Below, piece by piece: positions 5,917-12,138 of a stretch of DNA of 26,247 bases. The DNA comes from a virus: positions 1 through 26,247 of the IMG/VR virus record IMGVR_UViG_3300044614_000864. One strand, 5' to 3'. Positions within the stretch are counted from its first letter, which is position 1. Every line of letters starts with the position of its first letter. A program made the position numbers and the translations under genes. Below the pieces are notes generated by a model that worked only from the letters and a program-made list of their open reading frames with translations, ran no database searches and had not been told where the DNA came from.

Positions 5917-6352
5917 CGGCAGCCCTTCCGATCTCGCGATACGCTGCCGCCCACGCCTCACGCTGCGACTTGCTCACCGGGCCACCGCTCTTGCCGACGG
6001 CGTCGTTCAGAAACGCCTCGATGGCTTCCCTGACCTTTGGCTGCCGCTCGCCGATGCTTTCGCCACGGCAACGCAGGATCCTCGCCCGCGTGCGAAGCTC
6101 GTCGTACTGCGTGCCGGTCTTGAAGAACGGCTCGCCCTGGGCGGCGTCGTGCTCGATCTCAATGGCGAGCTCGTCGGCAAAGGCTGCGAGCGTCGCGGCG
6201 TCGGCCGCAGCGGTCGGGCCGATGAACTTGCCACGCAAGACGAGAGCGCCGCCGGGGGCCGGTGCCGGGGCGGGCCTGCTCTCCAACGCCCACGCAAGCA
6301 GGCAGCCGAGCACCAGGGCCGAGGCGAGCGTGTAGCGGGCGCGGTCTGTCAT
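5900..6352 (-). CDS. Small membrane-anchored or exported protein, 150 aa
   Basis: A hydrophobic segment at about residues 8-22 (TLASALVLGCLLAWAL) follows a short basic start and could be a signal anchor or signal peptide. An Ala/Pro linker and a helical charged domain to the C-terminus follow. The ending contains SKSQREAWAAAYREIGRAAGEA. ATG 6352 overlaps the upstream stop as ATGA. I recognise no family. The single N-terminal anchor plus helical periplasmic part is the layout of an inner-membrane spanin, which makes it a candidate for that role, without homology evidence. Confidence 0.65.
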   Translation of the reverse strand: MTDRARYTLASALVLGCLLAWALESRPAPAPAPGGALVLRGKFIGPTAAADAATLAAFADELAIEIEHDAAQGEPFFKTGTQYDELRTRARILRCRGESIGERQPKVREAIEAFLNDAVGKSGGPVSKSQREAWAAAYREIGRAAGEATR

Positions 6353-6600
6353 GGCTTGTCGCTCCCGGCGACCAGGGCGAGCGTCAGCGTGTCGATCGCC
6401 TTCTTCTCCGCTTCCGCCAGGCTCTCCGTCTGGAGCAGACGCAAGCGGACGTGGGCGAGGTCAGCGATTGCCGACTGGTAGGTCGGGGCGAGGTGCGGCG
6501 GTGGTGCCGGCTCTGGTCCGAGCGACGGGGCAGCCCGGCGGGCGAGCATCGGGCCGACGAGGAGAGCGGCAGCGCCGCCCAACAGGAGGACGTAGATCAT
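6349..6600 (-). CDS. Small membrane protein, 83 aa
   Basis: The protein begins MIYVLLLGGAAALLVGPMLARR, one membrane helix with positive residues after it, then a Pro-rich linker and a helix of about 40 residues (LAHVRLRLLQTESLAEAEKK) with heptad-like spacing. ATG 6600 overlaps the upstream stop as ATGA, and GAGGAA lies farther upstream. Such a membrane helix plus coiled-coil layout is common in phage lysis and envelope genes. No family is recognised. Confidence 0.65.
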   Translation of the reverse strand: MIYVLLLGGAAALLVGPMLARRAAPSLGPEPAPPPHLAPTYQSAIADLAHVRLRLLQTESLAEAEKKAIDTLTLALVAGSDKP

Positions 6601-6974
6601 GCGTCGTGGGCTTTCCTCACAAGGGGCAACAGAGATTCGATGGCACCGCTGGCGACCAGGAGCAGCAGTTGGCGAGCGGCCGGTTTGACGATCACCCAGA
6701 CCGGCCACGCGAGCGCGGGGATCGCCCGGTCTGCAACGGTGTCGAACAGGAGAGCGATCGCGTTGAGGACGAACTGCTTTCGCTCGGCACCGTCGACCGG
6801 GATCGCGTCGGCCGCTTCAATGGCGACCCGCATGAGGGCGACGGCGAGCTCGCCAAACTCCGCGAGCGTGATCCCGCCAGCGGCCTTGACCTTCGCGGTG
6901 GCGACGAACGCCCGCACCTTTTCGGCGAGCGAAAGCAGGTCGTGTGCGGCCTGGAGCGGAGCGGATGAAATCAC
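6597..6974 (-). CDS. Holin-like candidate, 125 aa
   Basis: With the GTG start at 6974 (AGGAGA upstream) the product begins MISSAPLQAAHDLLSLAEKV. It is entirely helix-forming, with long hydrophobic or amphipathic stretches: AEFGELAVALMRVAIEAADA, FVLNAIALLFDTVADRAI, LAWPVWVIVKPAARQLLLL and ASGAIESLLPLV. The arrangement recalls phage holin-like proteins that lie along or in the inner membrane, but no specific family is claimed. The upstream ATG at 7049 would overlap the 77-aa gene and adds an arginine-rich tract, so it was rejected. It is the first of six coupled genes running to 4227. Confidence 0.55.
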   Translation of the reverse strand: MISSAPLQAAHDLLSLAEKVRAFVATAKVKAAGGITLAEFGELAVALMRVAIEAADAIPVDGAERKQFVLNAIALLFDTVADRAIPALAWPVWVIVKPAARQLLLLVASGAIESLLPLVRKAHDA

Positions 6975-6984
6975 GGCGACTCTC

Positions 6985-7218
6985 CTAGAGGATTCCCATT
7001 TCGATCGCCCGGCGTGCCGCTTCGACCGTGCAGCCGAGGCGGAACGCAATCAGTTCGAGGTCGGCTCGCGAGTGCTTCGCGGGGCGCTTGCTCGTCACCT
7101 TGCCCCAATACTGCTGCTGCGGCGTGTAGTGCTGGGCGAGCGACACAACCTCACCGGCAGCCGCGATGGGTTCGCGCCCGTCAGGTCCGCCTCGACGCCA
7201 GTGAGCCGCAGCGATCAC
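6985..7218 (-). CDS. Small phage protein, 77 aa, unknown function
   Basis: The GTG start at 7218 has GGAGG five bases upstream. The protein begins MIAAAHWRRGGPDGREP, and its C-terminal half (SRADLELIAFRLGCTVEAARRAIEMGIL) looks like a helix-turn-helix or small helical bundle: a leucine-rich helix, the turn GCT, then a second helix. It lies ten bases above the next gene. DNA binding is possible but not shown. Confidence 0.6.
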   Translation of the reverse strand: MIAAAHWRRGGPDGREPIAAAGEVVSLAQHYTPQQQYWGKVTSKRPAKHSRADLELIAFRLGCTVEAARRAIEMGIL

Positions 7219-7258
7219 GTCAGCCTCCGACCGTTCAGATTGGTCGAAAAACGGGCGT

Positions 7259-7275
7259 GACCGTAGGGGCTATGG
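7259..7275 (-). promoter_or_regulatory. Recurring gap motif CCATA(G/C)CCCCTACGGTC, copy 1
   Basis: Read on the minus strand, 16 of 17 bases are shared with the site at 21632-21648. It overlaps the TAG stop of the DUF6378-like gene and lies in the gap before the 77-aa gene. It has no recognisable -35/-10 layout. Its function is unknown, and chance similarity cannot be excluded. Confidence 0.25.
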
Positions 7276-8010
7276 CAGCGTTTCGCACTCGGCAAGACAG
7301 GCGGCGTAGCCAGCCAGGTCGATCGGCGTGTCGGTCGTTTTGCTCGGCCCCATGTGGCGGGCAACCTTGTCGAGCGTCATCACGACTGCCCAGTCGGCGG
7401 GGGTCAGCGGACGCTTGAGCACGTCCGCGAAGGCAGCGTTGATCATGCCCACCGTGCGGGCGAAATGGTGGAGCGGCCCGCCGTACTTCGGACGACGGTC
7501 GCGGATTACGTCGATTGCGTCTCTCAGCAACCGCTCGGCTGGCGTCTCGTCATCCTGCGGCGCGAGCAGCCCGTCCCCCGTATGACGTATGTCAGCCGGA
7601 TCGCGTTCCTTCTCGCCCCGCAGTTCACGCTCGCCCTGGAGGATCCAGTCCACCGGGATCGACGGCACGTCGGCGTCAGCGATCTCGGTCGGCGACTCCT
7701 GCTCGGTCGTGTCGAAGCACCGGGCAGCGGCCTCCTGCGCGGGGCGGCAACCGGCGAGCGACGCAGCCATCGGCGTGTAGCCACGATGCTTCGGGTCGTC
7801 CGCTGGCGTCGCGTCCATGCGAGCGGCGACGGCTTCGCGGAGGGCTCGGTTCTCGGCTTCGAGTTGGTCAAACGCTGCGGTCATGGTTGCCCTTTCCTTG
7901 ATGAGTCTGAGAACGTCTGCGGCGAGAGAGCCCGATGTGCCGAAGTAAGCACCGGAGAACCGACGAGCGCGGTACTCTGCCTCACGGAGATAATCTGCGG
8001 AGAGCGTCAA
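7270..8010 (-). CDS. DUF6378-like phage protein
   Basis: The C-terminal 90 residues match the pattern of the DUF6378 family of phage proteins: a helix LLRDAIDVIRDRRPKYGGP, then FARTVGMINAAFADVLKRPL, then TPADWAVVMTLDKVARH and a final DLAGYAACLAE. That family resembles all-alpha nucleotide pyrophosphohydrolases in fold, but no metal-binding motif is claimed here. The N-terminal part is a predicted coiled coil (about residues 40-65, DQLEAENRALREAV). I use the TTG at 8010, which overlaps the previous stop as TTGA with GAGG eight bases upstream. ATG 7884 with AAAGGG upstream is an alternative that would leave a 122-base gap, unusual in this packed region. Confidence 0.7.
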   Translation of the reverse strand: MTLSADYLREAEYRARRFSGAYFGTSGSLAADVLRLIKERATMTAAFDQLEAENRALREAVAARMDATPADDPKHRGYTPMAASLAGCRPAQEAAARCFDTTEQESPTEIADADVPSIPVDWILQGERELRGEKERDPADIRHTGDGLLAPQDDETPAERLLRDAIDVIRDRRPKYGGPLHHFARTVGMINAAFADVLKRPLTPADWAVVMTLDKVARHMGPSKTTDTPIDLAGYAACLAECETLP

Positions 8011-9197
8011 GCCTTCGCCCTCGGTGACGCAACGTGCATCGACGAGAGCCCGCCGTCCGGCTCGTAGAGAAACGTCTCGCACGCCTGACGCGAGCCGATG
8101 AATCCGTTGACGCTGTGCCAATCGTCGGGCGGGCAGAGAGCCGGGGCCGTTCGCACGATCACGCCGTCGAGCGTCTCAATCGGCCGCTGCCACTCCGCAG
8201 CCTGCGAGTGGAAATGTCCCGTGTGCCATTCCCGATATGGGCATTTCGCCCAGTGCTGCGAGGCTTCGAGGGCCATGATCTGCGGGAGCTTTTTCTTTGC
8301 CCGGTGGCCGTGAGCGAACCCAAGGAGGTTCCGCCCGTGGGTGAGGTACTGCCGCCCGGTGAAGTCCTCTTTGACTCGCACCGACTTCGACCCGCGAAAA
8401 CGCTCTGAGAGGATCCGCTGAAACGTCCAGGTCAATACCTCGTCGTGGTTGCCATTGACGATCACGACATCGGTAGGGACCGACTGCGACGAACGCTCGA
8501 CGATGCGGAGCAGCGTGTCGCAGCCGACCGAGATCATCTTCTGGAGCCGCCCGTCACGCTCTAGCGGCGTGCCGCTGGTCGTGCTGCCGTCTGGCCGGTC
8601 GTAGTGGAAGAGGTCGCCGAGAAAGGCGATCGTGCGTCGAGTGGGCTTGTGGGAATCTCCCACCGCTACAAGCTCGTCGCCTGCCTGCCCGACAAGCCGC
8701 TCGGCCAGGTCGAGATCATAGTCGTCGCCTCCGGTCGTTCGCCCCCAGGCGTATTTTCCGAAATGACAATCCGCGACGACGAGAACTTGCCAGAGACCGT
8801 CCCGCTTCGGCTGGCGATATACCTTTTTTGGTATACGCCGAATCTCCTTCTTCGCCGCGTCGATCATGGACGCCACGCATTCCAGCGTAGTCGGCCCGCC
8901 CCGTGGCTTGAGCCTCACCCAGACGCGATGCAATTCCGTCACCGTCGCCGTGCCGTCTGCGTCGCTGGTCGCTACCTCCCACTTGGTTGCTTCAGATGCA
9001 GCCACTTCAAAACGCTGCAAGTCGGCCTCGATGTGGGCGAGCAGATCCTCCACCGTGCGAATGCGTGCCGATACGCTGCGGGCTTCGAGCGTGTCGCCGT
9101 CGCGAGTCTGCGTGACCTGCTCGGCCTTCTCAGGTGGACGGCCGGCAGCCAGTGCGGCTTTCTCGGCGATCGCCTGGGCTATTTTCGCTTTAGCCAA
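8007..9197 (-). CDS. Metallophosphoesterase (calcineurin-like)
   Basis: The 396-aa protein has the full set of calcineurin-like metallophosphoesterase motifs: DxH in VVADCHFG (D143, H145), GDxxH in FLGDLFHYD (D195), GNHD in VNGNHDEV (N250, H251), and two late histidine motifs, FAHGH near residue 297 and HTGHFHS near residue 327. It should be a two-metal phosphoesterase acting on nucleic acids or nucleotides; the substrate is not shown. The N-terminal 135 residues are a helical extension of unknown role. The TTG start at 9197 has AAGGA upstream and overlaps the previous gene by 19 bases. Such enzymes are frequent in phage genomes. Confidence 0.88.
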   Translation of the reverse strand: MAKAKIAQAIAEKAALAAGRPPEKAEQVTQTRDGDTLEARSVSARIRTVEDLLAHIEADLQRFEVAASEATKWEVATSDADGTATVTELHRVWVRLKPRGGPTTLECVASMIDAAKKEIRRIPKKVYRQPKRDGLWQVLVVADCHFGKYAWGRTTGGDDYDLDLAERLVGQAGDELVAVGDSHKPTRRTIAFLGDLFHYDRPDGSTTSGTPLERDGRLQKMISVGCDTLLRIVERSSQSVPTDVVIVNGNHDEVLTWTFQRILSERFRGSKSVRVKEDFTGRQYLTHGRNLLGFAHGHRAKKKLPQIMALEASQHWAKCPYREWHTGHFHSQAAEWQRPIETLDGVIVRTAPALCPPDDWHSVNGFIGSRQACETFLYEPDGGLSSMHVASPRAKA

Positions 9198-9451
9198 TTC
9201 TCGATTCCTTGGCGGCCCACGGTGGCAATCTCACGCTCGGCCAACTCGGCAGACAGCAACTCGGCGAACCGGCTTATTGGCATCCGGCCGCGCTTGTCGA
9301 TGATCTCGCCACGCAGGAAACTCGTCTTCGCTTCGTTGAGCTCTGCCTGGACGGCGGCTGGCAGCTTGTCAAACCAAGTCTGGTTCTTGCGGCAGGAGTC
9401 GATTGCCCGCTCTTTGAGCGACGCCAGTATTCCGCTCTTCCCCTTCGCCAT
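9179..9451 (-). CDS. Small basic DNA-binding-like protein, 90 aa
   Basis: The protein is basic and helical. It begins MAKGKSGILASLKERAID, contains WFDKLPAAVQAELNEAKTSF, and ends with a probable helix-turn-helix, SAELAEREIATVGRQGIENW, before LKRK. The terminal pair of helices and the WL-K end are reminiscent of small phage DNA-binding proteins, for example the small terminase type, but no terminase large subunit is near. ATG 9451 overlaps the previous stop as TGATG with GAGGAGG upstream. The function is unproven. Confidence 0.65.
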   Translation of the reverse strand: MAKGKSGILASLKERAIDSCRKNQTWFDKLPAAVQAELNEAKTSFLRGEIIDKRGRMPISRFAELLSAELAEREIATVGRQGIENWLKRK

Positions 9452-9738
9452 CAGTCCTCCTCGTCGTCACGGTGGCGGAATCCCTCGGCGTCGAGCACGC
9501 CCGAAAGCGTCTCCGAAAACTCAACAACCGCATCTTCAGACAGGTCAGGCCAGCGGGCGTGAATGAGCTCGTGAATGAGCGTATCTAAGAGGTCAACGCC
9601 CCGGAGCCGGGCGTCGATGCGGATGCGATGGAGCGTGTAGTTGCAATCGCCGTCGATGCCGCGAAGCTGCGAACGCTCGATCTTCCATCGCTGGTCGCCG
9701 ACGTAGACGGTGCGGCGTTGGCGCTTCCTGCGGGGCAT
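9451..9738 (-). CDS. SprT-like zinc metallopeptidase, 95 aa
   Basis: The core motif is HELIH at residues 56-60 within LLDTLIHELIHARWPDLSED, a zinc-peptidase signature seen in short SprT/gluzincin-like phage proteins. The pair of histidines would bind zinc and the glutamate activates water. The third ligand is probably a Glu in VVEFSE near residue 74. The N-terminus is very basic (MPRRKRQRR). It has no signal peptide, so it acts in the cytoplasm. The Shine-Dalgarno is weak, and the gene starts 41 bases after the fibre stop. Its role in the phage is unknown; such proteins could act on protein-DNA complexes or serve as immunity or assembly factors. Confidence 0.75.
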   Translation of the reverse strand: MPRRKRQRRTVYVGDQRWKIERSQLRGIDGDCNYTLHRIRIDARLRGVDLLDTLIHELIHARWPDLSEDAVVEFSETLSGVLDAEGFRHRDDEED

Positions 9739-9778
9739 AAGGCCAGCGTAGAGCGAGGGTCAACGGGTAGGCAGGGCG

Positions 9779-11527
9779 TCAGGCGTCAGGGAACGCAGCC
9801 GTCGGCGGCGTGAAGTTGGCTGTGTAGCGGGCCGACGCAGTGACGCGGACTTCATCAATGTTCCCAGAGAAATCAAAGCCCGTTCCGGTAGAACTGCCGA
9901 TCACAATGTTTCCGTTAGCCACATTGAACGACTGCGAGTGCGAGAGCACCAGCTGGCCGTCCTGGTAGACCGAATTGACGCCAGCGCTACGGACGACTGC
10001 GATGTGCGTCCACGTCCCTGGAGACACAAGCCCTGCCGGCGCTGCATAGCCTTCGCTGTTGTCAAAGAATATGGCTCGCGTCGGTGACTGATCGAGGTAC
10101 AGATGAAGCCCGCCGACAGTTGAGCCTTGTCCGCCAGCCTCAAACAGCGTGAAGTAGCCTCCACCGGAGGCCACTCGGACCCACATCTCCACCGTAAAGT
10201 CTGCTGACCAGTTGAAGCTTGCCAATGTCGCAGAGAGCGAGTCGCCGCTCCCGTCGAAAAGGGCTGACTTGCCGCCGAATTTCGATTGCCCCGTGCTTTG
10301 CGTCACGTTGCCATTGGCAGTAATCGTTTTCGGCGTGCCGCTCGAATCGGTGAACGTGCTGCCCGTGCCGTCCATGTGGAGCAACAGGGAGACGTTAGCG
10401 AAACTGGGGTCGCCACCACTACTGCCGGTCGGCGTCACGCTAGAAGACGACGTTGAGTATGGCCCCGTGCCGACGCTGTTGACGGCCGCTACGCGGAATA
10501 TGTGAGGCACGCCACCGGAAAGACCAGTGACAGTCGCCGATGTCGTCGTCGAGGCGCCATCGGCGAACGTCGTCCAGGTCGTGCCGCCGTTGATTGAATA
10601 CTGCACCGCATAGTCAGTGATGGCATACCCACCATTGTCCGCAGGGGCGGTCCACGACAGAGATGCCTGCAACTCGCCAGCGGTCGCGGTCACGCCAGTC
10701 GGAGCACCGAGCGGCGTCCACGAGGCAATCGCCACGCGACGCCAGCCATCCGCCGAGCGGACGTAGAAGAAGGAATCGTCATAGGCAATCTGCCCCGCCG
10801 TGCCGGTCGCACTCGGCGACATCGGGACAGGCTGCCACGAGACGCCAGCAGTCCCGGCATCACCGCGAGGGATTGTCAGATTGAGCGTCTGGGCTGGAGC
10901 GGTGCCGGTGATCGTGGCCGAGGCCGACGATCCCGCCGCGCCTGTCGTGACCGTGCCAATCGCGAGCGAGTTGGCTGGCCCGGCGCTTCCCTGCGGCCCC
11001 GTGATGGCAGTCAACGCAATAAGGTTCGTCCAGGTTGTTCCGCCAACTAGCCGCCATTGGATATGCGTCGATGTGGCTTGCAGTTCGACGCTGCTGCCGT
11101 TCGTTCCGTTCGTTCCAGCCGCACCGGTGCTTCCCTGCGGCCCAGTGATCGCCGTCAGGGCGACGAGATTCGTCCAGGTTGTTCCGCCAACTGGCCGCCA
11201 CTGGAGATGCGTTGACGTGGTCTGGAGCTCGACGTTCGCGCCAGTGTCGCCCTTATCGCCCTTTGGCAGCGTCAGGCTGAGAACTTGCGCACCGGCTGGC
11301 CCCGTCAGCGTCGCCGCCGCCGTCGCGCCACCCGTGACCGTGCCAATCGCCAGCGTCGTCGCCGGCCCAACGTCGCCCTGCGGCCCACGGTCGCCGACGC
11401 TCGTCACGCTGACATTCGCCGTCCCGCCATTCGTGATCGTGGGCGCTGGCGTGCCGGTAGATCCCGGCACCGTGACCGTTGTGGTCGTGCCACCCGAGAC
11501 CGTGACCGTGACCTCATTGCCCGCCAT
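9779..11527 (-). CDS. Tail fibre: collagen-like, FN3 and LamG domains, 582 aa
   Basis: The order of domains is clear. Residues 1-45 are Thr/Val-rich beta; about 47-235 contain collagen-like GPQG/GDKGD patches alternating with beta segments; about 272-366 is a fibronectin type III domain (PTGVTATAGELQASLSWTAP); about 375-582 is a LamG/concanavalin-type domain (FTVEMWVRVAS, GTWTHIAVVR, DFSGNIDEVRVT). The mid-region carries two copies of a 48-residue unit, seen as a 144-bp DNA repeat. This is a structural, host-recognition protein displayed at the tail tip. ATG 11527 has GAGG upstream. Its FN3+LamG end is homologous to that of the fibre at 24510-25589. Confidence 0.85.
   Translation of the reverse strand: MAGNEVTVTVSGGTTTTVTVPGSTGTPAPTITNGGTANVSVTSVGDRGPQGDVGPATTLAIGTVTGGATAAATLTGPAGAQVLSLTLPKGDKGDTGANVELQTTSTHLQWRPVGGTTWTNLVALTAITGPQGSTGAAGTNGTNGSSVELQATSTHIQWRLVGGTTWTNLIALTAITGPQGSAGPANSLAIGTVTTGAAGSSASATITGTAPAQTLNLTIPRGDAGTAGVSWQPVPMSPSATGTAGQIAYDDSFFYVRSADGWRRVAIASWTPLGAPTGVTATAGELQASLSWTAPADNGGYAITDYAVQYSINGGTTWTTFADGASTTTSATVTGLSGGVPHIFRVAAVNSVGTGPYSTSSSSVTPTGSSGGDPSFANVSLLLHMDGTGSTFTDSSGTPKTITANGNVTQSTGQSKFGGKSALFDGSGDSLSATLASFNWSADFTVEMWVRVASGGGYFTLFEAGGQGSTVGGLHLYLDQSPTRAIFFDNSEGYAAPAGLVSPGTWTHIAVVRSAGVNSVYQDGQLVLSHSQSFNVANGNIVIGSSTGTGFDFSGNIDEVRVTASARYTANFTPPTAAFPDA
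10985..11246. repeat. Tandem 144-bp repeat in the fibre gene (two copies)
   Basis: The unit beginning at 10985 (starting GCTTCCCTGCGG on the plus strand) recurs at 11129, 144 bases later. It encodes two versions of VELQ(A/T)TSTHxQWRxVGGTTWTNL followed by AITGPQGS. The copies differ at scattered positions, so the duplication is not recent. It lengthens or stiffens the fibre shaft. Confidence 0.75.
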
Positions 11528-11535
11528 TCGCTACC

Positions 11536-11892
11536 TCACGGGTTCGATGCAGTGACGGTGCCGCTCAACACCGTTCGCGTCACACCGCCAGGCGAGACCC
11601 AGCGGAGGAACCAGCGATTCGAGCCGGTCGGCGAGATCGCAAGCGTCTGCGTCTCGGCCATGCTGATCTGAACGGTGCTCGAAGTGACGTTGTTCACAGT
11701 CGCCATCGTGACTGTAACGGCAGGGACAGCGACCGGCGTGTCGGTAGCAGTGGCCCCAAAGCCGCTGTAGACCGCAGCGGTCACGGTGAACCCCGTGAGG
11801 TTCGTGGCGGCGAAGACGGCCGAGAAAGTCACCTCGTCTCCGCGCACGATGCGGAGGTCGAGATCGCCTGGAATTTGCGAGAAAACAGCCAC
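11536..11892 (-). CDS. Small tail/baseplate structural protein, 118 aa
   Basis: The protein begins MAVFSQIPGDLDLRIVRGD and contains VTFSAVFAATNLTGFTVTAA, a pattern I associate with the N-terminal beta-sandwich of upper-baseplate or fibre-attachment proteins (BppU-like). The rest is Thr/Val-rich beta. The GTG start at 11892 has AAGGG about nine bases upstream. It lies between the 73-aa gene and the fibre, so a role in fibre attachment is likely but inferred. Confidence 0.7.
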   Translation of the reverse strand: MAVFSQIPGDLDLRIVRGDEVTFSAVFAATNLTGFTVTAAVYSGFGATATDTPVAVPAVTVTMATVNNVTSSTVQISMAETQTLAISPTGSNRWFLRWVSPGGVTRTVLSGTVTASNP

Positions 11893-11916
11893 GCGGCAGC
11901 CCTTGGGGGTGTGCCG

Positions 11917-12138
11917 TCAGCCTACGTCTCGCCTCTCCGCATCCGCAGGGGGTGGCCCGCCGATCCCGACCATCCGCCCGAGTTCATTGAGCCGCTGCCT
12001 GCGGCGCTCACAACCGCAGTCCTCGACCCCGATCGCGTTGGCGACGGCCTGCGCGCGGTCCTTCGTGACCCCCACGCTGGCGAACGCGGCGGCGACGAGA
12101 TCGCCGAGGCCGCTAGGAGGCGGTGATTGTGTAGACAA
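11917..12138 (-). CDS. Small tail-region protein, 73 aa
   Basis: The TTG start at 12138 has AGGTGG upstream and overlaps the preceding stop by 26 bases. The protein contains VEDCGCERRRQRLNELG, a pattern that recurs in small phage proteins next to fibre genes. A CxC pair is followed by a basic helix. The C-terminus is short and polar. No function is established. Confidence 0.6.
   Translation of the reverse strand: MSTQSPPPSGLGDLVAAAFASVGVTKDRAQAVANAIGVEDCGCERRRQRLNELGRMVGIGGPPPADAERRDVG

Noticed and set aside
6262-7260. Plus-strand reading frame of 332 codons across the small membrane genes
   Set aside because: Its composition (Arg, Ala, Gly, Ser) is shadow-like and it lies over four coupled minus-strand genes with good start signals.
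8604-9566. Plus-strand reading frame of 320 codons opposite the metallophosphoesterase
   Set aside because: It lies over catalytic motifs of the phosphoesterase and has no start signal or protein-like pattern.
9779-11527. Diversity-generating retroelement acting on the fibre
   Set aside because: No reverse transcriptase or template repeat is present in the window; the similarity between the two fibres looks like ordinary duplication.
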